DNA from: Acidisarcina sp.
Lineage (GTDB): Bacteria; Acidobacteriota; Terriglobia; Terriglobales; Acidobacteriaceae
Direction: 5' to 3'
Length of the DNA stretch: 64,000 nucleotides
Assembly (NCBI GenBank): GCA_035539175.1
Contig: DATLIY010000013.1
Location: forward strand, 1 to 64,000
The position numbers were made by a program, and so were the translations under genes. This document shows positions 53,292-61,082 of this stretch, piece after piece; the first letter of the stretch is position 1, and each line of letters begins with the position of its first letter. A model generated the notes under the pieces. It was not told the DNA's origin. It saw only the letters and a program-made list of their open reading frames with translations, and did not search any database.

Positions 53292-54674
53292 GTGCAAGCT
53301 GAGTTGCGGAGCGAGAGGCCATTGGCGGAAAACCTAGAAGAGTCGCCGCGACCGGGGAGTACGGAACCTTCCGTCGACCAGAACCCGCCTGCCGAGGTGT
53401 TCGTCGAGCCGGAGGTTCCTTTTAAGCCGGAGTCTTCCCGCCTGCAGAGCGAAGACGACCTCGGCGGCTGGCCCCCCATTGTCCGTGCGCTGCGTAATCC
53501 GGATTTCCGAATCTTCTGGAGCGGCAACTTTCTCTCCAACATCGGAACGTGGATGCAAAACGTGGCCCTGGGCTGGCTGATCCTTGAACTCACGGAATCC
53601 AGTTTCTGGCTGGGCATGGTGGGTTTCGCCGCCTCGTTTCCGTTTCTCATTTTCACCTTGTTCGGAGGGGTGATTGCGGACCGCGTGAATAAGCGCTATC
53701 TGCTGGTAGGCACGCAAACGATCATGATGATTCTGGCGTTTCTACTGGCCGCGCTGGCGTACTTCAAGATCATCACCATCCGTTCCCTGATCGTCATCGC
53801 GTTTTTGAATGGCATGGTGATGTCCTTGAACGCGCCCAGCTACCAGGCCATGGTTCCGCAATTGGTACGTTCCAGCGATCTGCCAAACGCCGTGGCCTTG
53901 AACTCCGCGCAATTCAATATGTCGCGAGTGGTGGGGCCAACGCTGGGCGGCTATGCTATGGCGTTTTTTGGAGTGGCGGGGAACTTCTTTCTCAACGGAG
54001 TCAGCTTCCTCGCGGTGCTGGCATCTCTGTTTCGAATTCATTATCCGGAGACGAAGCCGGGGGATGGTTTGACCATGTGGCAGAGCCTGAAGGAAGGGTT
54101 CGCGTATGTTCGCGCCAATGCGCAGATGTGGGCGATTATCGGGTTGGTGGGAACAGTCAGTTTCTTCGTGGTTCCGTTCCTCACGTTCATTCCGTTCTTC
54201 GCCCGCAACATTCTGCATACAAGCGCGCGTGGACTCGGCATTCTGATGGCCTGCTCCGGGCTGGGTGCGTTCTTTGCCGCGGTGACCATCGCGTATTTCG
54301 GCAAACTGCGCCACCGGGGAGCGGTAATCGTGGCGTCGGGATTATTCGTGATGGCATCGGTGATCGGCTTCTGCTACTCGCACTCCTTTGTGCTTTCGGC
54401 GTTTCTGCAAATGTGCGAAGGATACGGCCTCATCCTGACGGTATCGACGGTGAACGTCTCTATGCAGCAGTTGAGTTCGAGCGAAATGCGTGGAAGAGTG
54501 ATGAGCATCTACTCCACCAGTTACCTTGGCCTGCCACCTGTCGGCGCACTTATTGCCGGTGCATTCTCGAAGTATCTGCCAACGACACACGTGCTTGCGG
54601 CGATGTCCGGGCTGGCGATGCTCGTCTACATCCTCTACTACATGACCTCGGCGCCGCTCAGAGAGCTCGATTAG
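53292..54674 (+). CDS. MFS transporter, EntS/MFS_3-type exporter
   Basis: A 460-residue protein. About 75 Pro/Glu-rich cytoplasmic residues come before the first helix. The transporter domain begins PIVRALRNPDFRIFWSGNF and includes GGVIADRVNKRYLLV. It has 11-12 helices. Related proteins export siderophores or drugs; the substrate is not known. The start is GTG 53292. It is divergent from the M28 peptidase with a 53-base gap. Confidence 0.85.
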   Translation: MQAELRSERPLAENLEESPRPGSTEPSVDQNPPAEVFVEPEVPFKPESSRLQSEDDLGGWPPIVRALRNPDFRIFWSGNFLSNIGTWMQNVALGWLILELTESSFWLGMVGFAASFPFLIFTLFGGVIADRVNKRYLLVGTQTIMMILAFLLAALAYFKIITIRSLIVIAFLNGMVMSLNAPSYQAMVPQLVRSSDLPNAVALNSAQFNMSRVVGPTLGGYAMAFFGVAGNFFLNGVSFLAVLASLFRIHYPETKPGDGLTMWQSLKEGFAYVRANAQMWAIIGLVGTVSFFVVPFLTFIPFFARNILHTSARGLGILMACSGLGAFFAAVTIAYFGKLRHRGAVIVASGLFVMASVIGFCYSHSFVLSAFLQMCEGYGLILTVSTVNVSMQQLSSSEMRGRVMSIYSTSYLGLPPVGALIAGAFSKYLPTTHVLAAMSGLAMLVYILYYMTSAPLRELD

Positions 54675-54686
54675 TCTCTCGCAAAA

Positions 54687-54723
54687 CAGAATTGGCTCTC
54701 CATCTATCGGAGAGCCAATTCTG
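54687..54723. terminator. Bidirectional intrinsic terminator
   Basis: CAGAATTGGCTCTCC (54687-54701) pairs perfectly with GGAGAGCCAATTCTG (54709-54723), a 15-bp stem with a 7-base loop. AAAA lies before it and CTTTCTT after. It serves the convergent MFS and mscL genes. Confidence 0.85.
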
Positions 54724-54742
54724 CTTTCTTCGTGTGTAGGAA

Positions 54743-55138
54743 CTAGGCCACGGGCTCGCCACAGAACTTGCAGCGCCGCGCGGTGATGGGAATGTCGCTC
54801 TGGCATTCGGGGCAGGTCTTGGTGGTTGCAGCGGCTGCCGGGCGCAGTCTCGCCATCAGAGAATTGAACGGCAGGATGATGATGAAGTAAACCACTCCAG
54901 CCATCAGCACAAACGCAATAACTGCATTCAGAAAATTGCCGTACTTGATGATGCCACCGTTGAGGTTAAAGACCAGAGAAGAGAAGTCTGGTTTGCCCAC
55001 AGTTGCAGCAATCAATGGATTGATGAGATCCGCGACGAAGGAGTTAATGATCGCGGTAAATGCGGCACCGATAATGACTGCAACCGCCAGGTCAATCACG
55101 TTGCCGCGCATAAGGAAGTCGCGAAATCCTTTGAACAC
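54743..55138 (-). CDS. mscL: MscL mechanosensitive channel with C-terminal zinc ribbon
   Basis: A 131-residue protein. The N-terminal part is standard MscL: MFKGFRDFLMRGNVIDLAVA, IIGAAFTAIINSFVADLINP, a periplasmic loop, then the second helix. In place of the usual C-terminal helical bundle it ends in CPEC-N10-CKFC (residues ~110-128), a four-Cys zinc ribbon. The channel opens on membrane tension to release solutes. The ribbon's role is unknown; it may replace the cytoplasmic bundle as a sieve or dock a partner. Confidence 0.92.
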   Translation of the reverse strand: MFKGFRDFLMRGNVIDLAVAVIIGAAFTAIINSFVADLINPLIAATVGKPDFSSLVFNLNGGIIKYGNFLNAVIAFVLMAGVVYFIIILPFNSLMARLRPAAAATTKTCPECQSDIPITARRCKFCGEPVA

Positions 55139-55170
55139 TTTGGCTGCTCCTCAAGCGAAGGTATGTACAG

Positions 55171-55188
55171 TTAGATCGAACGATCTAA
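55171..55188. promoter_or_regulatory. Palindrome upstream of mscL
   Basis: TTAGATCG-AA-CGATCTAA is a perfect 8+2+8 inverted repeat 33-50 bases before the mscL start. It could be an operator for mscL or lie in the promoter region of the divergent CoA-transferase gene. No regulator is identified. Confidence 0.4.
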
Positions 55189-55343
55189 AAGTCCAACTAT
55201 CGTAACCTACCGTGCACCTTTACGATGGCAGTTTTTCAAATCAACTTCGGTTGGCCCATGCCGGGTTGCTTGCAGTACTATGATCTGCCGTGCCTTGATC
55301 CTGCCTAAAACAGGGTCAATCCTTGAGCGGCAGGAGGGGAAAG

Positions 55344-56039
55344 ATGAGGAAGGTAGTCCGCACAGCAGAGGAAGCGGTGGCGGACATCCCTGCGGGTGCA
55401 ACGCTGATGATTGGCGGCTTCGGCCTCTGCGGCATTCCAGAGAACCTGATCGATGCCCTGGTGCGGAGAGGGATCGGCGGCCTCCACACCATCAGCAACA
55501 ACATGGGCGTCGATGGCTTTGGCATGGGGCGCATGCTGGAGGCGGGCATGATCGCCTCTCACACCGGCAGCTATGTAGGCGAGAACAAGTTGCTGGAGGA
55601 GAAGGTGATCCGCGGCGAACTGAAGCTGACCCTGATGCCGCAGGGTACTTTGGCAGAGCGCATTCGTGCAGGGGGAGCGGGAATTCCCGGCTTTTACACT
55701 CCAGCCGGCGTGGGGACGCTGGTGGCGGAGGGCAAGGAGACGCGTGAGTTCGATGGCAGGATGTACCTGCTGGAGCGCGGCCTCACTGCTGACTTTGCTC
55801 TCGTCAAAGCATGGCGGGGCGATACGGCCGGCAATCTCGTCTACCGCAAGACCGCGAGAAATTTCAATCCAATGATGGCGGCTGCGGCCCGGGTGACGAT
55901 TGCCGAGGTGGAGGAACTTGTGGTGCCAGGAGCCATCGATCCGGATTACGTGATTACGCCGGGAGTTTACGTGCACCGCATTCTGCAGGGAGCGGGATAT
56001 GAGAAGCGCATCGAGCGCCGAGTGGTGCGAAAGTCTTAG
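55344..56039 (+). CDS. scoA: 3-oxoacid CoA-transferase subunit A
   Basis: A 231-residue subunit with GATLMIGGFGLCGIPENLI near residue 20 and FYTPAGVGTLVAEGKE near 115. I start at ATG 55344 after GGAGGGG; an upstream TTG in frame is not needed. With subunit B it transfers CoA between succinyl-CoA and acetoacetate or another 3-oxoacid. Its partner gene lies 742 bases away, across two genes on the other strand. Confidence 0.92.
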   Translation: MRKVVRTAEEAVADIPAGATLMIGGFGLCGIPENLIDALVRRGIGGLHTISNNMGVDGFGMGRMLEAGMIASHTGSYVGENKLLEEKVIRGELKLTLMPQGTLAERIRAGGAGIPGFYTPAGVGTLVAEGKETREFDGRMYLLERGLTADFALVKAWRGDTAGNLVYRKTARNFNPMMAAAARVTIAEVEELVVPGAIDPDYVITPGVYVHRILQGAGYEKRIERRVVRKS

Positions 56040-56095
56040 ACGCAGCGGCCCGTTGAGCTTCCATGCATGCTCAATGCTGGGTCACGGCACCAGCG

Positions 56096-56410
56096 CTAGG
56101 GTACAGTGTTCGTCGTGGGCAGAGGAGCATTGCAGACTTCCCGGTATTGGAGCACGAAACGGGCATCGGCGAAGACACACGCAGCGGCGAGAAGCAACGC
56201 CGCGAGAAGAATGTTTCTCGAACCACTGGAGAGGGAACCGGAAAACTGCCGTAAGCAGAAAGCGATTACGAAGGCGCCCAGCGTAGCCATTACGGTAAGG
56301 GGAGCACGTTGTTCGCAGGGCTGATGCTGCAGGTTGAGGAGCAGGGAAGCAGAGCCGAGGCCAACGAGCACGGCCAATCCCAGCGCAACGCGGCTTTTCT
56401 TCAAGGTCAT
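56096..56410 (-). CDS. Small membrane protein between scoA and scoB (104 aa)
   Basis: The protein starts MTLKKSRVALGLAVLVGLG and has three hydrophobic segments (about residues 6-25, 38-55, 65-85), then a short polar tail. It starts 10 bases after the stop of another small membrane protein on the same strand. I recognise no family. The clean membrane pattern supports a real gene. Confidence 0.55.
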   Translation of the reverse strand: MTLKKSRVALGLAVLVGLGSASLLLNLQHQPCEQRAPLTVMATLGAFVIAFCLRQFSGSLSSGSRNILLAALLLAAACVFADARFVLQYREVCNAPLPTTNTVP

Positions 56411-56420
56411 GGCATCCAGC

Positions 56421-56717
56421 TTAAAGCAGCCAGCCTGCATAGGGGTAGAAGAGGAAGAACAGGATCATGGCGAGAGCCATCATGTCCGCGTAGAGCAGCA
56501 GCAGGACCGCACCGTGGTAGAGACTCCATCGATGGCGCAGGCAGCGGGTGGTGTCCCACGTGCCATAGAGGGCTATCAGGGCGGGCAGAAGAAGCAGGAG
56601 CGTTGCGCGGTTGTGGGGAAAGTCTGAGAGCAGGAATGCGGCCAGCAGGCTCACCAGGACCAGCAGTGTGCCACGAAGCAATGACCGCGAACGCAGATGG
56701 AAGACGGCGAATTGCAT
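56421..56717 (-). CDS. Small membrane protein between scoA and scoB (98 aa)
   Basis: The protein starts [16 protein letters not shown] and has three to four hydrophobic stretches ([53 protein letters not shown]). The frame is open to 56858, inside scoB, but I choose ATG 56717 outside it. It precedes the 104-residue membrane gene by 10 bases, so the two look like a small operon. Family and function are unknown. Confidence 0.55.
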   Translation of the reverse strand: MQFAVFHLRSRSLLRGTLLVLVSLLAAFLLSDFPHNRATLLLLLPALIALYGTWDTTRCLRHRWSLYHGAVLLLLYADMMALAMILFFLFYPYAGWLL

Positions 56718-56781
56718 GGTAGAACCGGGAATCCATTCACTGAAGGACGGCAACCGTGACGAAACCAACGGAAGCAACCAT

Positions 56782-57486
56782 ATGACTACTTTACCGAACC
56801 CGGCAGACCGCCAGGCAGAGAAACAGCAGGAATCGGAGAAGCGCGAGCGCATCGTCAAAAGAGTCGCCCGCGAATTGCAGGATGGCTACTACGTAAATCT
56901 CGGTATCGGCATGCCAACGAGGATCGCCTGCCACGTTCCGCCCGGTATAGAAGTGGTTCTGCAATCGGAGAACGGAATGCTGGGTGTGGGACCGTATCCG
57001 CTCGAAGGCGAAGAAGATCCTGACCTGATCAATGCAGGTAAGGAGACCGTCTCCGAACTGGCGGGTACCTCATTCTTCTCCAGCGCAGATTCCTTCGCGA
57101 TGATCCGCGGCGGCCACATCGACCTGAGCATCCTTGGAGCCATGGAGGTAGACGAGGAGGGCAATCTGGCGAACTGGATGATCCCCGGCAAGATGGTGAA
57201 GGGAATGGGCGGCGCCATGGATCTGGTGGCAGGCGCCCGCCGGGTGATTGTCGCCATGGAGCACACGACAAAAGACGGGCAGCCCAAGATCCTGAAGAAG
57301 TGCAGCCTGCCACTCACCGGGCTGAAGGTCGTCGATACCATTGCCACAGAGATGGCGTGGATTCGGGTGACTCCAGAGGGCCTGGTGCTGGAGGAGATCG
57401 CTCCCGGCCTGACGGTGGAAGACGTGCAGCATGCGACGGAGCCCACGCTGATCCTCAGTAAGGATCTGAAGACGATGCAGGTCTAA
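56782..57486 (+). CDS. scoB: 3-oxoacid CoA-transferase subunit B
   Basis: A 234-residue subunit. The catalytic glutamate is in [11 protein letters not shown] near residue 59, which forms the CoA thioester. [19 protein letters not shown] and [18 protein letters not shown] follow. The N-terminus ([11 protein letters not shown]) is placed at ATG 56782; the frame is open to 56611, overlapping the opposite-strand gene. Normally scoA and scoB are adjacent; here they are split. Confidence 0.92.
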   Translation: MTTLPNPADRQAEKQQESEKRERIVKRVARELQDGYYVNLGIGMPTRIACHVPPGIEVVLQSENGMLGVGPYPLEGEEDPDLINAGKETVSELAGTSFFSSADSFAMIRGGHIDLSILGAMEVDEEGNLANWMIPGKMVKGMGGAMDLVAGARRVIVAMEHTTKDGQPKILKKCSLPLTGLKVVDTIATEMAWIRVTPEGLVLEEIAPGLTVEDVQHATEPTLILSKDLKTMQV

Positions 57487-57502
57487 GCGGTTATTCCGCC
57501 CC

Positions 57503-57556
57503 GATAGCTTTGCCGCGACAGCTTTGCCCCGACAGCTTCGCCGCTATTGTTTCGCC
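57503..57556. repeat. 14-bp tandem repeat at mtnA 3' end
   Basis: Three near-identical 14-base units, such as GACAGCTTTGCCCC, start at 57503, 57517 and 57531, and a weaker fourth unit follows. The last overlaps the mtnA stop. They fill most of the gap after scoB. Slippage is a likely origin; no function is seen. Confidence 0.6.
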
Positions 57557-58602
57557 AGCTCGCCCACCGCGCGTTGTATCGATTCGCCATAGGGAGCGCG
57601 AAGTACTTCCCGTTCTGTAATAATTGCGGTTACATATTTGGCCGGAGTCACATCGAAGGCTGGATTGGCAATGCCCACGCCGTTGGGAGTGAGTTGCTTG
57701 CCGCCATGGTGTGTCACCTCTACCGCAGGCCGTTCTTCGATTGGAATGCTGTCTCCGGTTGGTGTGGCGACGTCGATGGTGGACCAGGGCGCGGCTACAT
57801 AGAACGGAATGCCGTGCTCCTTTGCCAGGACGGCCACGCCATAGGTCCCGATCTTGTTGGCCACATCGCCGTTGGCGGCGATGCGGTCCGCCCCCACGAT
57901 GACGGCCTGAATCTTTCCTCCGCGCATCAGGCTGGCGGCCATGTTGTCGCAGAGCACGGTGGTAGGAATGCCATCGTGAATCAACTCCCACGCCGTCAGC
58001 CGCGCTCCCTGCAGAAAGGGCCGCGTCTCATCGGCATAAACATGCAGCCTGTGACCCTGCTCGATTGCTGCGCGAATCACTCCCAGCGCGGTTCCATACC
58101 CGCAGGTAGCCAGGGCGCCCGCGTTGCAATGCGTCAGCACGGAGCCGGACTCCGGCAGGAGTTTCGCACCGTTTGCGCCCATTGCCTTGCAGGCGGCGAT
58201 ATCCTCGTCATACATCTGCTGCGCCTCGTGGATGAGCGCCTGCTGAATCCCGGCGATGGAGATGCCGGGCTGGGCAACCAGGCGGCTAAAGAGCGCCCGC
58301 ATCCTCTCAATGGCCCAGAACAGATTCACGGCCGTGGGCCGCGTGGCAGCCAGCACCTGGGCGATGCGGTTGAAGTCTTCCGTCAGAGCGGGCAGCGTCG
58401 TCGCCGGACTCTGTGCCACGCCGAGCGCGACGCCCATGGCGGCGGAGACGCCGATAGCCGGGGCTCCGCGGACGACCATGGTGGTGATTACATCGGCCAC
58501 CTGCTGGTAACTGGTGGCCAGGACATAGGTTTCTTCCAGAGGCAGGCGTGTCTGGTCGAGGAAGCGAACGCCCTCGCGGGTCCATTCAAGTGTAGGAATC
58601 AT
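57544..58602 (-). CDS. mtnA: S-methyl-5-thioribose-1-phosphate isomerase
   Basis: A 352-residue enzyme of the methionine salvage pathway with the catalytic Cys in [13 protein letters not shown] near residue 160 and Asp in [15 protein letters not shown] near 240. [13 protein letters not shown] near 44 is also conserved. It isomerises methylthioribose-1-phosphate to the ribulose form. No other salvage gene is nearby. eIF2B-like relatives lack this exact set, so the call is firm. Confidence 0.94.
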   Translation of the reverse strand: MIPTLEWTREGVRFLDQTRLPLEETYVLATSYQQVADVITTMVVRGAPAIGVSAAMGVALGVAQSPATTLPALTEDFNRIAQVLAATRPTAVNLFWAIERMRALFSRLVAQPGISIAGIQQALIHEAQQMYDEDIAACKAMGANGAKLLPESGSVLTHCNAGALATCGYGTALGVIRAAIEQGHRLHVYADETRPFLQGARLTAWELIHDGIPTTVLCDNMAASLMRGGKIQAVIVGADRIAANGDVANKIGTYGVAVLAKEHGIPFYVAAPWSTIDVATPTGDSIPIEERPAVEVTHHGGKQLTPNGVGIANPAFDVTPAKYVTAIITEREVLRAPYGESIQRAVGELAKQ

Positions 58603-58710
58603 CGTTTACCAGTTTAGAGCAGGGGATGGGGTTCCGGGAAACGGCTGGGTAGGGCCAGCGCCGGAAAGGGGAAAGTAGAGGGAGGCCAGCGCCCAACGGA
58701 AGTGGTTGTT

Positions 58711-58757
58711 TTGTCATTCCGACAGGAGCGAGACGGAGGGGAGGAATCTGCTTCTGT
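58711..58757. repeat. REP-like intergenic element
   Basis: The stretch from TTGTCATTCCGACAGGAGCG to GAGGAATCTGCTTCTGT has ATTCC and GGAAT arms. It resembles intergenic repeats I recall from Acidobacteriaceae genomes. Only one copy is in the window, so the repeat nature cannot be shown here. The surrounding gap (58603-58894) holds no other feature except a small GGGG/CCCC hairpin before the symporter. Confidence 0.4.
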
Positions 58758-58894
58758 TCTCCCCGGTATAAAAGCCAGTATTTCTTGGGTTTTCTTGCGA
58801 TGTAATCGCTTTCCTCTGGACTGAAATTCGACTTCTGCGTACATTGGGCTTTCGGGGTCTCGCGCCCCGACAGAAGGGATGTAATCAGGAAACC

Positions 58895-60703
58895 GTGAAT
58901 CTGACCCTCATCGATTGGCTCATCATGCTCCTGTACTTCGTCTTCGTGCTGGGCATCGGCTTTGCCTTGAAGCGCTTCATGAAGACGAGCAAGGACTTCT
59001 TTCAGGCTGGCCGTTCGCTGCCTGCCTGGATCTGCGGACTCGCCTTTATCTCCGCCAATCTTGGCGCCCAGGAAGTCATCGGAATGGGCGCGTCGGGTGC
59101 CAAATATGGCATCTCGACCAGCCACTTTTACTGGATCGGCGCCATCCCGGCAATGATCTTCGTCGGCGTCTTCATGATGCCGTTTTATTACGGATCCAAG
59201 GCGCGGTCGGTGCCCGAGTTCCTGCGGCTGCGCTACGACGATAAGACGCGCATCTTCAACGCCTGCACCTTTGCCGGCATGACGGTTCTCTCCTCGGGAA
59301 TTTCGATGTACGCCATGGCGCGGCTGATCCAGACTCTGCACGTTTTTGACGGGGTCTTCCTGCGGCTGGGCTGGCCGGTGAGCTGGATCTTCCATTTCGC
59401 CATCGTGATCTCCGCGATTATCGTGCTCGGCTACATCTTCCTCGGCGGCCTTACCAGCGCCATCTATAACGAGGTGCTGCAGTTCTTCCTGATCGTGGCA
59501 GGATTTTTGCCGCTGGTCTGGGTGGGCATGCGGAACGTGGGCGGATGGAGCGGCCTGAAGGCCACCCTGCCCAGCGCCTACACCCACTCCTGGCAAGGAA
59601 TGACGCACGCCAATACAAATCCGCTGGGCGTAGAGGTCTTCGGCCTGGCAATGGGCCTTGGCTTCGTGCTCTCCTTCGGCTACTGGTGCACGGACTTTCT
59701 GGTGATTCAGACGGCCATGGCTGCCGAGACGGAGGAATCCGCGCGACGGGTGCCGCTGATTGCGGCAATTCCGAAGATGTTCTTCCCCTTCCTGGTGATT
59801 CTGCCCGGCCTGATCGCGATCTCTGTCCCAACCACTCATGTGGGTACGACAGCCGCCATGGTACGCTCGGCGGACGGGACGATGGTGAAGGCGGCGGAGG
59901 AGGGCAAGGGCCTGATTCCCGCCAAGGTGGACCCGATCAGCGGCAAGGTGATGCGGGATACCTCCGGCAAGGCATTGCTGGACTATGATCTTGCGATTCC
60001 AAACATGCTGCTGCACTTCTTTCCGACAGGCATTCTGGGTCTTGGCCTGACGGCGCTGCTGGCCAGCTTCATGTCCGGCATGGCAGGCAATGTGACGGCC
60101 TTCAATACGGTCTGGACCTACGACCTGTACCAGGGGTACATCCATAAGGGCGGAACGGATCGCCACTACCTGAACATGGGGAGGTGGGCCACAGTAGGGG
60201 GCATCTTACTTTCCATGGGGGCGGCGTATGCGGCGACGTCCTTCAACAACATCATGGACACGCTGCAGCTGGTCTTCTCCTTTGTGAACGCACCGCTGTT
60301 CGCTACCTTCCTGCTGGGTATGTTCTGGAAGCGCACTACCGGCAACGGAGCCTTTACCGGGCTGGTGAGCGGCACCTTCGCTGCTGTTCTTCACCATGGG
60401 CTCACCATGCCGATCAATGCTCATCCGGGCCTGCATGGCGGCTGGATCACTGTGCTGCACAACTACCCCAGCGACATGGCGATGAACTTCTACGGCGCAA
60501 TCTGGGCGTTTTCGGTCAACTTTATCGTTACCGTTCTGGTGAGCTTCATGGGTAAGCCAAAGCCGGAGCCGGAGCTGGTGGGGTTGGTCTACTCGCTTAC
60601 GCCGAAGCCGGCGGAACACCACATGGCCTGGTGGGAACGGCCTTCGACGATTGCCGTTGGCCTCATCGTCATGCTGGTGGCCCTCAACGTGATCTTCAAG
60701 TAG
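58895..60703 (+). CDS. Sodium:solute symporter (SSS family)
   Basis: A 602-residue membrane protein with about 13-14 helices. SSS motifs are visible: SLPAWICGLAFISANLGAQE near residue 46 and the later GMAGNVTAFNTVWTYDLYQ near 400. I start at GTG 58895 with AGGAAA before it; the frame is open to 58844. It imports a sugar or another small solute with Na+. A small membrane protein gene follows 18 bases later. Confidence 0.9.
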   Translation: MNLTLIDWLIMLLYFVFVLGIGFALKRFMKTSKDFFQAGRSLPAWICGLAFISANLGAQEVIGMGASGAKYGISTSHFYWIGAIPAMIFVGVFMMPFYYGSKARSVPEFLRLRYDDKTRIFNACTFAGMTVLSSGISMYAMARLIQTLHVFDGVFLRLGWPVSWIFHFAIVISAIIVLGYIFLGGLTSAIYNEVLQFFLIVAGFLPLVWVGMRNVGGWSGLKATLPSAYTHSWQGMTHANTNPLGVEVFGLAMGLGFVLSFGYWCTDFLVIQTAMAAETEESARRVPLIAAIPKMFFPFLVILPGLIAISVPTTHVGTTAAMVRSADGTMVKAAEEGKGLIPAKVDPISGKVMRDTSGKALLDYDLAIPNMLLHFFPTGILGLGLTALLASFMSGMAGNVTAFNTVWTYDLYQGYIHKGGTDRHYLNMGRWATVGGILLSMGAAYAATSFNNIMDTLQLVFSFVNAPLFATFLLGMFWKRTTGNGAFTGLVSGTFAAVLHHGLTMPINAHPGLHGGWITVLHNYPSDMAMNFYGAIWAFSVNFIVTVLVSFMGKPKPEPELVGLVYSLTPKPAEHHMAWWERPSTIAVGLIVMLVALNVIFK

Positions 60704-60721
60704 CGCCGAAAGGAATAAGCA

Positions 60722-60982
60722 ATGAATCTCGATCTACGTCTTCCCATGGGGCTCATGTTCCTCATCACCGGCGCCATGATGACCGTATTCGGTATCTTCA
60801 CCTGGGGCAGCACGATCTATCAAAAGTCCATGGGTATGAATATCAACTTCATCTGGGGACTGGTGATGCTGATCTTCGGCCTTACGATGTTCCTGCTGGG
60901 CAAGCGCGCCACCAGGTTGGCCAAGCTGGCTCCGCCGGCGCCGATGGACGAATCCCTCAATCGTCGTCCGATGGGACACTAG
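60722..60982 (+). CDS. Small membrane protein paired with the symporter
   Basis: An 86-residue protein with two membrane helices (LMFLITGAMMTVFGIFTWG and FIWGLVMLIFGLTMFLLG) and a Pro-rich tail. It starts after AAAGGAAT, 18 bases downstream of the symporter. It probably is a partner or unrelated co-expressed protein. I do not know the family name. Confidence 0.75.
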   Translation: MNLDLRLPMGLMFLITGAMMTVFGIFTWGSTIYQKSMGMNINFIWGLVMLIFGLTMFLLGKRATRLAKLAPPAPMDESLNRRPMGH

Positions 60983-61030
60983 AGCGGAGTCTATTGAATC
61001 TGAACCATCGAACCTGAACCCGATGTAAGG

Positions 61031-61065
61031 AAACGGCCCGCATGAAGATGGCGGGCCGTTTCGTT
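61031..61065. terminator. Intrinsic terminator between symporter unit and DUF5054 gene
   Basis: AAACGGCCCGC (61031-61041) pairs perfectly with GCGGGCCGTTT (61051-61061), an 11-bp stem with a 9-base loop, followed by CGTTT. It separates convergent genes. Confidence 0.8.
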
Positions 61066-61082
61066 TGTCTGCTGCGCCGCTG

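Noticed and set aside
58586-60166. A 526-codon open frame antisense to the sodium symporter
   Set aside because: Low-complexity His/Gln/Arg composition with no motif; the symporter on the other strand is clear.
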